Shown: piece after piece, positions 17,030-23,992 of the stretch
How the letters are laid out: each line of letters begins with the position of its first letter
How positions within the stretch are numbered: position 1 is the stretch's first letter
From: Lachnospiraceae bacterium TWA4
GTDB taxonomy: Bacteria; Bacillota; Clostridia; Lachnospirales; Lachnospiraceae
Direction: 5' to 3'
DNA: 32,446 nt
NCBI GenBank assembly: GCA_000875945.1
Contig: JPZU01000001.1
Location: forward strand, 2,229,250 to 2,261,695
The notes under the pieces: model-generated
Databases searched by the model: none
Told to the model about the DNA's origin: nothing
The model's input: the letters and a program-made list of their open reading frames with translations, nothing else
Position numbers and translations under genes: made by a program

Positions 17030-18409
17030 GCAAAAAATAAAAAAGTAAGTATGTTTTTTTGCAAAGAATGTGGCACAGAGTCTACGAAGTGGTTAGGACA
17101 GTGCCCCGGTTGCAAAGCGTGGAATACATTAGTGGAAGCCCCTGTCTATTCCACCTCATACTCACAGGTAGGCCGGCAGAGTGTATCTGCCGGTTTTGCC
17201 GTTCCAAAGGCACTTCGTCTAGATGAGATTGCGTCGCAGTCTGAAGAGCGAATGGATAGTGGAAGTAAGGAATTAAACCGAGTATTGGGTGGAGGAATTG
17301 TCAAAGGTTCCTTAGTTTTAGTAGGTGGAGATCCAGGAATTGGAAAATCTACCTTATTATTACAGACTTGTAAGCATTTAGCACAGGCAGGACAGGATGT
17401 GCTTTATATTTCAGGAGAGGAATCACTTTCTCAGATTAAACTTCGTGCAGACCGAATGGGACAGTTTAGTGGAAATTTAACGTTTCTTGCAGAAACAAAT
17501 TTAGATGTGATTGAGACGAAGCTTCAATCAGAAAAGCTGCAGGTGGTTATTATCGATTCAATTCAGACGATGTTTAAAGAATCGGTATCTTCAGCACCAG
17601 GAAGTATTACACAGGTTAGAGAGGCAACTTCTGTGATGCTTCGTTTAGCCAAAGGATTAAATATTGCAATTTTTATTGTCGGTCATGTGACAAAGGAAGG
17701 AACAGTTGCAGGTCCTAGAATGCTTGAGCATATGGTCGATACAGTGTTGTATTTTGAAGGAGAGCGTACCGTTGCTTATCGAATTTTACGTGCAGTAAAA
17801 AATCGTTTTGGCTCAACGAATGAAATTGGTGTCTTTGAGATGGATGAGACAGGGTTAGTAGAAGTTGAAAATCCATCAGAGATGCTTTTAAATGGACGAC
17901 CAGAAGATACGAGTGGTTCAGTGGTTACCTGTTCAATGGAAGGAAGTCGCCCGATTTTACTAGAAGTTCAGGCACTCGTGTGTCGAACCAATTTTGGTAT
18001 GCCAAGACGTACCAGTGCAGGTATGGATTACAATCGTGTAAATTTATTACTTGCTGTACTAGAAAAACGTATGGGAATGCCTTTTGGTCAGTGCGATGCC
18101 TATATTAATGTGGCAGGAGGAATGAAAATTTCAGAGCCATCCCTAGACCTTGCAATTGTCATTGCGTTAGTATCTAGTTTTAACGACTATCCGATTGATT
18201 CTAAGACATTGGTATTTGGAGAAGTCGGTCTTACTGGAGAAGTTAGGGCTGTCAATATGGCAGAACGACGAGTGGATGAGGCAATTAAGTTAGGCTTTAC
18301 AACGTGTATCTTGCCGAAGGTATGCTTAAAGCGAGTAAAGAATAAAGAAGGAATTAAACTCATTGGAGTAGAGAATATTGCACAGGCAATTCGCGCAATT
18401 AAGGAATAA
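17027..18409 (+). CDS. radA: DNA repair protein RadA
   Basis: RecA-related ATPase and DnaB-type helicase that assists branch migration in recombinational repair. The 460-residue protein has an N-terminal C4 zinc finger (Cys12, Cys15, Cys26, Cys29 in CKECG..CPGC), the Walker A motif GGDPGIGKST (100-109), the RadA-specific KNRFG motif (AVKNRFGSTNEIG), and a C-terminal Lon-like domain (GGMKISEPSLDLAIV). Length is typical. Its location downstream of clpC is common in clostridia. ATG 17027 lies in a degenerate tandem repeat with no strong Shine-Dalgarno, which may mean low translation. Confidence 0.96.
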   Translation: MAKNKKVSMFFCKECGTESTKWLGQCPGCKAWNTLVEAPVYSTSYSQVGRQSVSAGFAVPKALRLDEIASQSEERMDSGSKELNRVLGGGIVKGSLVLVGGDPGIGKSTLLLQTCKHLAQAGQDVLYISGEESLSQIKLRADRMGQFSGNLTFLAETNLDVIETKLQSEKLQVVIIDSIQTMFKESVSSAPGSITQVREATSVMLRLAKGLNIAIFIVGHVTKEGTVAGPRMLEHMVDTVLYFEGERTVAYRILRAVKNRFGSTNEIGVFEMDETGLVEVENPSEMLLNGRPEDTSGSVVTCSMEGSRPILLEVQALVCRTNFGMPRRTSAGMDYNRVNLLLAVLEKRMGMPFGQCDAYINVAGGMKISEPSLDLAIVIALVSSFNDYPIDSKTLVFGEVGLTGEVRAVNMAERRVDEAIKLGFTTCILPKVCLKRVKNKEGIKLIGVENIAQAIRAIKE

Positions 18410-18416
18410 GTAAAAA

Positions 18417-18519
18417 GGCTCCCTCTTGAGGGAGCTGTCGGTTGGCATGAGGTGACAACTTGGCATGAGGTGTCAGCGTAGCTGACGGAGTCCTGATGCC
18501 TAAAGCCGACTGAGGGAGT
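18417..18519 (+). repeat. Palindromic intergenic repeat element, copy 1
   Basis: The element starts with a self-complementary end, GGCTCCCTCTTGAGGGAGC, and closes with GAGGGAGT, so that CTCCCTC/GAGGGAG form terminal inverted repeats. Inside are a 13-bp tandem unit TTGGCATGAGGTG (two copies, about 18442-18472), a GTCAGC/GCTGAC hairpin and the long-range pairs GTCGG/CCGAC and GGCAT/ATGCC. I recall elements of this CTCCCTC...GAGGGAG type as frequent in gut Firmicutes. The first hairpin may double as an end signal for radA, although it lacks a T tract. Confidence 0.65.
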
Positions 18520-18559
18520 ACACGGATACTATATCGTTTTAAATGTATTATATTGTTAG

Positions 18560-18667
18560 GAATAAATTATTCAACGGAAGATTTTCTAAAAATACAAGTT
18601 GAGCACCGAAATATTCATCAGGATTTTCTTCGAATAAATTATTCAACGGAAGACTTTCTAAAAATAC
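18560..18667. repeat. 36-bp direct repeat, 72-bp period
   Basis: A 36-bp unit beginning GAATAAATTATTCAACGGAA occurs at 18560-18595 and 18632-18667 with one T/C difference. On the minus strand the 72-base period equals 24 codons and reads open, giving repeated FLExLPLNNLF, but there is no ribosome binding site or recognisable protein. It lies between the two palindromic elements. Confidence 0.65.
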
Positions 18668-18710
18668 TCCCTCCGTCTGCTTCGCAGCCACCTCCCTCAA
18701 GAGGGAGGCT
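18666..18710 (-). repeat. Palindromic intergenic repeat element, copy 2 (short, inverted)
   Basis: ACTCCCTC at the left and CCTCCCTCAAGAGGGAGG at the right match the reverse complement of copy 1's ends; a CTGC/GCAG hairpin fills the short interior. It is a shorter member of the same family in opposite orientation, about 150 bases from copy 1. Confidence 0.6.
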
Positions 18711-18770
18711 ATAGTACCCTTGAACAGTAACACTGTAATAAAAAAGTTTTTAAAAAGTTTAAAAAAGTTG

Positions 18771-18799
18771 TTGACAAACAATACCATTTAGTATATAAT
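18771..18799 (+). promoter_or_regulatory. Consensus promoter of the tRNA operon
   Basis: TTGACA (18771-18776), 17-base spacer, TATAAT (18794-18799): a full consensus sigma-A promoter preceded by an A/T-rich tract (18740-18768) that could act as an UP element. It lies 57 bases before the first tRNA. Confidence 0.85.
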
Positions 18800-18855
18800 A
18801 CATCTTGCGTTGAAAAACAGCGGAAAACAAAGACAAGAAAATGTCTAAGTTTTAT

Positions 18856-18931
18856 CGGGGGTGTGGCTCAGTTTGGCTAGAGCACCTGCTTTGGGAGCAG
18901 GGGGTCGCAGGTTCAAATCCTGTCACCCCGA
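18856..18931 (+). tRNA. tRNA-Pro (TGG), copy 1
   Basis: Cloverleaf with anticodon stem CCTGC/GCAGG and loop TTTGGGA (anticodon TGG), T-loop GGTTCAAATCC and 3' arm CACCCCG plus A. No CCA is encoded. The 5' arm reads CGGGGGTG, one G more than the second copy's CGGGGTG, so the acceptor stem has an extra base; otherwise the copies are identical. Confidence 0.9.
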
Positions 18932-18960
18932 CTGTTAGAAGATGCAAGGTGAATAGATAT

Positions 18961-19032
18961 GCGGGGTGTAGTTCAATGGTAGAACACTAGCCTTCCAAGC
19001 TAGATACGTGGGTTCGATTCCCATCACCCGCT
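18961..19032 (+). tRNA. tRNA-Gly (TCC), copy 1
   Basis: Anticodon stem CTAGC/GCTAG with loop CTTCCAA (anticodon TCC), T-loop GGGTTCGATTCCC and 3' arm CACCCGC plus T. No CCA is encoded. The 5' arm GCGGGGTG has one G more than copy 2 (GCGGGTG) and does not pair cleanly over its full length. Confidence 0.9.
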
Positions 19033-19064
19033 TTCGTTAGGCAAGAGCTTAACAGATAACTAAT

Positions 19065-19139
19065 GGTGGGTATAGCGCAGTTGGTTAGCGCGCCAGATTG
19101 TGGCTCTGGAGGCCCAGGGTTCGAATCCCTGTATCCACC
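19065..19139 (+). tRNA. tRNA-His (GTG)
   Basis: Anticodon stem CCAGA/TCTGG with loop TTGTGGC (anticodon GTG). The acceptor stem GTGGGTA/TATCCAC is preceded by an encoded G-1 (19065) opposite C73 (19139), the histidine identity element. No CCA is encoded. Confidence 0.93.
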
Positions 19140-19165
19140 CTTTTGTCGTAATAGACAAAAGGTAT

Positions 19166-19237
19166 TGGGCTATCGCCAAGCGGTAAGGCACAGGACTTTG
19201 ACTCCTGCATTCGACGGTTCGAATCCGGCTAGCCCAG
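19166..19237 (+). tRNA. tRNA-Gln (TTG)
   Basis: Acceptor stem TGGGCTA/TAGCCCA, anticodon stem CAGGA/TCCTG with loop CTTTGAC (anticodon TTG), T-loop CGGTTCGAATCCG, discriminator G. No CCA is encoded. Confidence 0.93.
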
Positions 19238-19295
19238 CTATTGATGATTCGAATTCGTAATCATTAATTGATAATCATTAATAAGGTATAGAAAT

Positions 19296-19368
19296 GGGAT
19301 ACTAGCTCAGGTGGTAGAGCACTTGACTTTTAATCAAGTTGTCCGGGGTTCGAGTCCCCGGTGTCTCA
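19296..19368 (+). tRNA. tRNA-Lys (TTT)
   Basis: Acceptor stem GGGATAC/GTGTCTC (two wobble pairs), anticodon stem CTTGA/TCAAG with loop CTTTTAA (anticodon TTT), T-loop GGGGTTCGAGTCCCC, discriminator A. No CCA is encoded. Confidence 0.93.
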
Positions 19369-19388
19369 TTCACAGCTTATGCTGTATT

Positions 19389-19463
19389 CGGGGTGTGGCT
19401 CAGTTTGGCTAGAGCACCTGCTTTGGGAGCAGGGGGTCGCAGGTTCAAATCCTGTCACCCCGA
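19389..19463 (+). tRNA. tRNA-Pro (TGG), copy 2
   Basis: Regular cloverleaf: acceptor CGGGGTG/CACCCCG, anticodon TGG, discriminator A, no encoded CCA. Identical to copy 1 apart from one G less in the 5' arm. Together with the following tRNA-Gly it repeats the Pro-Gly pair that opens the operon. Confidence 0.94.
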
Positions 19464-19496
19464 TTGTAAAACTGAATAATTGTTATAATATAACAT

Positions 19497-19567
19497 GCGG
19501 GTGTAGTTCAATGGTAGAACACTAGCCTTCCAAGCTAGATACGTGGGTTCGATTCCCATCACCCGCT
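19497..19567 (+). tRNA. tRNA-Gly (TCC), copy 2
   Basis: Acceptor GCGGGTG/CACCCGC, anticodon TCC, discriminator T, no encoded CCA. Identical to copy 1 apart from one G less in the 5' arm. Last tRNA before the terminator. Confidence 0.94.
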
Positions 19568-19602
19568 TTTTATTTTTGTCTTTAAAATGTAACCAAGATT
19601 AG

Positions 19603-19636
19603 AAAGACAGTGAATGAATTTTCACTGTCTTTTTTT
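19603..19636 (+). terminator. Terminator of the tRNA operon
   Basis: AAAGACAGTGAA (19603-19614) pairs with TTCACTGTCTTT (19621-19632), a 12-bp stem with a 6-base loop, followed by further T residues to 19636. Confidence 0.9.
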
Positions 19637-19637
19637 G

Positions 19638-19666
19638 TTGACAAATATAGTATGAAATGATACAAT
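19638..19666 (+). promoter_or_regulatory. Promoter of the flavin electron-transfer genes
   Basis: TTGACA (19638-19643), 17-base spacer, TACAAT (19661-19666), immediately after the tRNA terminator. It would drive apbE and the co-directional genes downstream. Confidence 0.8.
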
Positions 19667-19726
19667 ACGATAAGTAAGTTTAAGCTAATTAAAGTTAATG
19701 AGAACTAATATCAATAAGAGGGAACT

Positions 19727-20806
19727 ATGAAAAAGAAAATTATTTATTTACTATTGCTAAGTGTGATTTTACTGTCTGGTTGCAAAGTAAATGCTAGGCA
19801 AGAGACTACAGAAGCGACCCAAAAATCAATGGAAGAAACATCTAAGAGTACATCATTAGAGAATACATCAGCTTCAAGAGAGTTATTTGCAATGGATACG
19901 TATATGACAATTACAGCTTATGGCAAGGGGTGTAATGAAGCAATTAATCAAGCAGAAGAGGAAATTACCTATTTAGATAATTTATTATCTACGGGAAATG
20001 AATCAAGTGAAGTATCACTTTTAAATAAGAACAAACAAGGTGAAGTTTCGAAGGCTACAGCCACATTATTAGAAGAATCACTTGATTTATATGATAAGAC
20101 GAATGGAGCATTTAATCCAGCAATTTATCCAATTATGGAGGAATGGGGATTTACAACTAAAAATTATAAAGTTCCAACAGAGGAAAAATTAGAAGAACTG
20201 TTAAAAGTGATTGACCCTAGTAAGATTTCTTATGAAGATTATACAGTATCTCTTGGCTCAAAAGACTTAGAGATTGACTTTGGCGGAATCGCAAAGGGCT
20301 ATACGTCTTCTAGAATTATGGAAATCTTTAAAGAAAACGGAGTAACTAGTGGTCTTGTAAGTCTTGGAGGGAATGTTCAAGCACTAGGAAGTAAAGTAGA
20401 TGGAAGTGATTGGAAAGTGGCTATCCAAAATCCGAATGGAACAGAGGATTATTTAGGTATATTGCAGATTAATAATCAAGCAGTAATCACTTCTGGAGGT
20501 TATGAGCGATATTTTGAAGAAGACGGTAAGACTTATCATCATATTATTGATCCAGCAACCGGATATCCAGCAGATAGTGGAATCGTTTCTTCAACGATTG
20601 TCAGTGGCAATGGGTTACTAGCCGATGGTCTATCGACGTCTTTATTTGTTATGGGATTAGATAAGTCGATGCAGTTTTGGAAAGAACACAGTGATGAATT
20701 TGATGCCATTCTGTTAACAGAAGATGGAAAACTTTATGTGACAGAGGGAATCGAACATAAATTTAGTTCCGATTTAGAGGTAAATGTTATTAAAAGGGTT
20801 AATTAA
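19727..20806 (+). CDS. apbE: ApbE-type FAD:protein FMN transferase lipoprotein
   Basis: Flavin transferase that uses FAD to attach FMN covalently to Thr/Ser in target proteins on the outer face of the membrane. The 359-residue protein has a lipoprotein signal with lipobox LLSGC (Cys19), a Ser/Thr/Glu-rich linker, and the ApbE domain: ELFAMDTYMTITAYG, LLSTGNESSEVSLLN, VDFGGIAKGYTSSRI, GLVSLGGNVQALG, HHIIDPATGYPADSG and the metal-binding end GLLADGLSTSLFVMG. Length is normal. It is the first gene after a strong promoter and is followed at once by proteins carrying SGAT flavinylation motifs, its obvious substrates. Confidence 0.95.
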   Translation: MKKKIIYLLLLSVILLSGCKVNARQETTEATQKSMEETSKSTSLENTSASRELFAMDTYMTITAYGKGCNEAINQAEEEITYLDNLLSTGNESSEVSLLNKNKQGEVSKATATLLEESLDLYDKTNGAFNPAIYPIMEEWGFTTKNYKVPTEEKLEELLKVIDPSKISYEDYTVSLGSKDLEIDFGGIAKGYTSSRIMEIFKENGVTSGLVSLGGNVQALGSKVDGSDWKVAIQNPNGTEDYLGILQINNQAVITSGGYERYFEEDGKTYHHIIDPATGYPADSGIVSSTIVSGNGLLADGLSTSLFVMGLDKSMQFWKEHSDEFDAILLTEDGKLYVTEGIEHKFSSDLEVNVIKRVN

Positions 20807-20833
20807 AAAGTAAAAGGAGATAATGGGAGAATA

Positions 20834-22603
20834 ATGAAGGGAAATTGGAAAGAAAAGTGGCTTCCTTGGACAGGTTTTATACCAGTACTTGTATTGGTAG
20901 TCTGCGTTACAACTGCGTTAAGTGGTTATTCAGCACCTGTTTATGAGTTAAAAGGTACTAATATAGAAGTTGAAGCAGCACAAAAGCCAAGTAGTGTAGA
21001 GTCTAGGGATGTAACTAGTTCGCAGGAGAGTTTACAAGAAACTACACAAGAAACCTCTACTTTAGAAACAGCTAAAGAGGGTGGCAAGTATAAAGATGGA
21101 ACTTATAAAGGAAGTGCGAAAGGCTTTGGGGGAATGACAACGGTAGAAGTTGTTGTGAAGAATGGAAAGATTTCATCGGTTAAAATTTTAAAACACAATG
21201 ATGATGCAAGTTTTATTAATAAAGCTTCATCGATTTTATCAAAGATTGTAGCTAAGCAAAGCACGAATGTAGATACAGTTTCAGGTGCTACCTATAGCTC
21301 TGTAGGAATTATTCAGGCGACTAGAAATGCGTTAAAAAATGCTGTAGCAGAAGGTCAAACCTTAGAAGAAACAAAAGCTATAAAAACAAAAGAAAAATCA
21401 GCTTCTAGTCAGACTAGTAAAAAGGCAACTGTACGTATTGGCAAAGTAAAAGAAGATGGAAACTATAAAGATGGAACTTATACGGGAACTGGCACAGGAT
21501 TTGGTGGTCCATTGCAGGTAAAAGTGGTTATAAAGGATAGTAAGATTTCTTCCATTACTTTAGTAAATACAAAGGATGATGCAAGTTTTATTAACAAGGC
21601 CAAAAGTCTATTAAAGATGATGGTTTCTAGACAAAGTACAAATGTAGATACAGTTTCAGGTGCTACCTATAGCTCTGTAGGAATTATTCAGGCGACTAGA
21701 AATGCACTTAGTAAGGCTAGTGGCAAAAAAGTTAAAGAAAAAGAGACCAGTGCCAAAACAAGTGCAGTAGAAGAAACTACAAAAAAAGCAATTACACCTA
21801 CTGTAAAACCTATTAAAGAAACCGGAGAATATAAAGACGGAACTTACATGGGAACGGGTACAGGATTTAAGGGTCAATTACAAGTAAAAGTTATTATAAA
21901 GAATGGAAAGATTCAATCAATTGATCTTGTAAATTCAAAGGATGACAAGCCGTTTATTACAAATGCGAGTGGTCTTTTAAAGACTATTGTACGTGGACAG
22001 ACTACGAATGTGGATACAGTCTCAGGAGCAACCTTTAGTTCAAAAGGATTAATTGAAGCAGCTAGAAATGCACTTAGTAAAGCAAAAGGTGAAGGCTCTA
22101 AAGAAGTAAATCAACCTACGACAAAAAAAGAAACTGAAAAAGAGGCAACAAAAACACCGACTACAACAGAAGAATCAACAGAGGAAAAATCAGTTGAAGA
22201 ATTAACAGCTGAAAAAGAAACAACTTTAGAAGAAACTTCTGTGAATGAGGAAAAAGAAACAGAATCCGAAACATCCAAAAAGCCTGTCACAAAGTCGTAC
22301 AAGGATGGAGACTACATTGTAAGTGCTAATTGTATGCCAGACGAGATGAATATGTTTGAGGAATACAAATTGACACTAAAAGTTACAATTAAAAATGGAG
22401 TAATTTCGAATATCTCCAATGCAAAAATGAGTTATGAAGATGCAACGAATGAAATGTTTTTAAATATGGCATTAACAGATTTAAAGAAGACATTAGTTCA
22501 TACAACGAATACCAATATTGATGCAGTTTCAGGAGCAACTTGTTCGTCGAATGCAATTCTAGAAGCTGTAGAAAAGGCATTACAAAAGTCAAAGGAGAAT
22601 TAA
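20834..22603 (+). CDS. Membrane-anchored protein with four FMN-binding domains
   Basis: A surface protein expected to carry four covalent FMN groups and so act as a multi-flavin electron carrier outside the membrane. The 589 residues comprise an N-terminal membrane anchor (about 13-31) and four FMN-binding (RnfG/NosR-type) domains at about 86-168, 211-294, 333-415 and 489-585. Each ends in a flavinylation motif: SGATYSS (Thr153), SGATYSS (Thr278), SGATFSS (Thr400) and SGATCSS (Thr569). The first three are close copies; domain four lacks the GFGG segment and is the most divergent. Linkers are rich in Ser, Thr, Glu and Lys, typical of flexible wall-spanning spacers. A 65-bp DNA segment is identical in domains one and two. 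It lies 27 bases after apbE. Comparable to the two-FMN PplA of Listeria in idea, but with twice the sites. Confidence 0.92.
   Translation: MKGNWKEKWLPWTGFIPVLVLVVCVTTALSGYSAPVYELKGTNIEVEAAQKPSSVESRDVTSSQESLQETTQETSTLETAKEGGKYKDGTYKGSAKGFGGMTTVEVVVKNGKISSVKILKHNDDASFINKASSILSKIVAKQSTNVDTVSGATYSSVGIIQATRNALKNAVAEGQTLEETKAIKTKEKSASSQTSKKATVRIGKVKEDGNYKDGTYTGTGTGFGGPLQVKVVIKDSKISSITLVNTKDDASFINKAKSLLKMMVSRQSTNVDTVSGATYSSVGIIQATRNALSKASGKKVKEKETSAKTSAVEETTKKAITPTVKPIKETGEYKDGTYMGTGTGFKGQLQVKVIIKNGKIQSIDLVNSKDDKPFITNASGLLKTIVRGQTTNVDTVSGATFSSKGLIEAARNALSKAKGEGSKEVNQPTTKKETEKEATKTPTTTEESTEEKSVEELTAEKETTLEETSVNEEKETESETSKKPVTKSYKDGDYIVSANCMPDEMNMFEEYKLTLKVTIKNGVISNISNAKMSYEDATNEMFLNMALTDLKKTLVHTTNTNIDAVSGATCSSNAILEAVEKALQKSKEN
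21266..21330 (+). repeat. 65-bp identical repeat, copy 1 (FMN domain 1)
   Basis: Bases 21266-21330 are identical to 21641-21705. They encode the SGATYSS flavinylation region of domain 1. Perfect identity, third codon positions included, next to more diverged flanks indicates recent duplication or gene conversion. Confidence 0.85.
21641..21705 (+). repeat. 65-bp identical repeat, copy 2 (FMN domain 2)
   Basis: Second copy of the 65-bp identical block, 375 bases (125 codons) downstream and in the same frame, so recombination between copies would add or remove exactly one FMN domain. Confidence 0.85.
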
Positions 22604-22609
22604 TTAGTT

Positions 22610-23038
22610 GTGAAGACATTTTGGATTCGAGTAGTAAATTTACTAGTTATTATAGGAGTGCTATTTGGTTATAATACCGTGCTTGCGCAGCGCAAAAATG
22701 CAGAAACCATTGCAAAGCTTGAGAATGAATTACAAGTGATGCAGCAACAAGCAGAGGAATTAGGCGCGTATAAAGATGGAACTTATAAAGGAGAAGCACA
22801 AGGGTTTGGTGGACCTATTGAAGTAGAAGCTCATGTAGAAAAAGGAAAGATTTCTGCAATTGATATTGTTTCTGCTAAAAAAGAGGATAAAGCGTATCTT
22901 GACGCAGCAAAGGCAATAATTGAATCTATGATTGAAAATCAAACAGCTGACATAGATACGATTAGTGGGGCAACTTTTAGCTCTACAGGAATAAAAAATG
23001 CTGTAACTAAGGCATTAGAAGAGGCAAAAAATGAGTGA
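22610..23038 (+). CDS. Membrane-anchored single FMN-binding domain protein
   Basis: A 142-residue protein with an N-terminal membrane anchor (about 5-25), a short coiled-coil stalk (IAKLENELQVMQQQAEEL) and one FMN-binding domain (about 54-137) with GFGG and the flavinylation motif SGATFSS (Thr122). It starts at GTG 22610, preceded by AAAGGAG with a long spacer, and its end overlaps the start of the polyferredoxin gene (ATG 23031), implying coupled translation. Its small size and tight link to the polyferredoxin suggest that it is the membrane-proximal electron acceptor, with the four-domain protein reaching further out; this order is inference. Confidence 0.9.
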   Translation: MKTFWIRVVNLLVIIGVLFGYNTVLAQRKNAETIAKLENELQVMQQQAEELGAYKDGTYKGEAQGFGGPIEVEAHVEKGKISAIDIVSAKKEDKAYLDAAKAIIESMIENQTADIDTISGATFSSTGIKNAVTKALEEAKNE

Positions 23039-23911
23039 TACTAATGAGAAGATAAATGATACGATAAATGATACGAATGGTAAGGCTGAGAAAACTAAGA
23101 AATTAACAATTAAACAAAAAGAAAAATTCATACCTATTTAAGAACTGTAATTCAACTATTTTTCTTCTTTGTTTTTCCAGCAGCCTTTACAACAGCTTTT
23201 TCTGGAATAAAGTATATATTTACACAGTTAAATTCTGGAAGTCCAATTGTTATTACGTCATTTGTCAGTGCATTAATTAATCTATGTGTATTTACAATTC
23301 TATTTGGACGATTTTTCTGTGGATATGCATGTGCATTTGGAAGTTTAGGTGATGCAGTTCATGCAATTTATATGAAAACAATAAAAAAGAAGGTTGATTT
23401 ACCTAGTGGACTAAAATATGTCAAATACATCGTATTATTTGCAATTGTTATGCTCTGTTTTACAGGAGTTTATAGTAGCCTTCCATCATGGAGTCCATGG
23501 GAAGTATTTTCGATGCTTCAAGCATTAAACTTTAAATTATCAGGTCATCTAATTGGAATTATTATATTTATATGTATATTAGTTGGAATGGCTGTATGTG
23601 AACGATTCTTTTGTCGTTTCCTTTGTCCAATGGGTGCAGTATTTTCATTGCTGCCAGTAATTTCAGCAGGAGCACTTCACAGAGATCGACAAAATTGTGG
23701 AGCAAAGTGTTCAGCCTGCGAAAAGGCTTGTCCTTGTAAGGTCAAGCTACCAGATCGATACTCTTGGGATACGAGTGGTGAGTGCATTATGTGTCAAAAG
23801 TGTATTCCCACTTGCCCAAAACAAAATATAAAAAGCGATTATAAAGCAATCATTTCAACCGTTGTTCGTACAATTTTATTAGTTGTAGTGATGGTTGTCA
23901 CAGGGGTGTAA
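23031..23911 (+). CDS. NapH-like membrane polyferredoxin (one frameshift)
   Basis: Integral membrane iron-sulfur protein expected to pass electrons from the cytosol towards the surface flavoproteins. Read through one frameshift it is about 293 residues: a hydrophilic N-terminus, several membrane segments, two NapH-family cysteine motifs at membrane edges (FFCGYACAFG and FFCRFLCPMG), and two [4Fe-4S] ferredoxin motifs (CGAKCSACEKACPC and CIMCQKCIPTCP). As written, the frame from ATG 23031 stops at 23139-23141 and resumes one base out of register near 23133-23136; adding one base gives FIPYLRTVIQLFFFFVFP. Its start overlaps the end of the FMN protein gene. Without correction only the part from about ATG 23372 would be read, losing the first membrane segment and cysteine pair. 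Confidence 0.85.
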
Positions 23912-23919
23912 AAACCCCT
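23902..23919 (+). terminator. Weak hairpin at the polyferredoxin stop codon
   Basis: AGGGGT (23902-23907) pairs with ACCCCT (23914-23919) over the TAA stop codon. The downstream sequence is A/T-rich but has no T run, so it may be a partial terminator before the large secreted protein. A lone TATAAT lies at 23958-23963 without a clear -35 box. Confidence 0.35.
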
Positions 23920-23992
23920 TAAATTTAAATTATATGTTAGCCTATGCTAATAAAAAATATAATGAACTAACAATGAAAAGGAGATTCATTCT

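Noticed and set aside
18417-18710. Possible CRISPR array from the repeated segments
   Set aside because: Only two 36-bp units with a single 36-base gap, flanked by palindromic elements, no further repeats and no cas genes.
18548-18787. 79-codon minus-strand open frame with a repeated FLExLPLNNLF segment
   Set aside because: It lies across the direct repeat and palindromic element, reads into the tRNA promoter region, has no ribosome binding site and no known family. Better explained by the repeats.
19063-19260. 65-codon open frame over tRNA-His and tRNA-Gln
   Set aside because: Product of tRNA gene sequence, not a protein gene.
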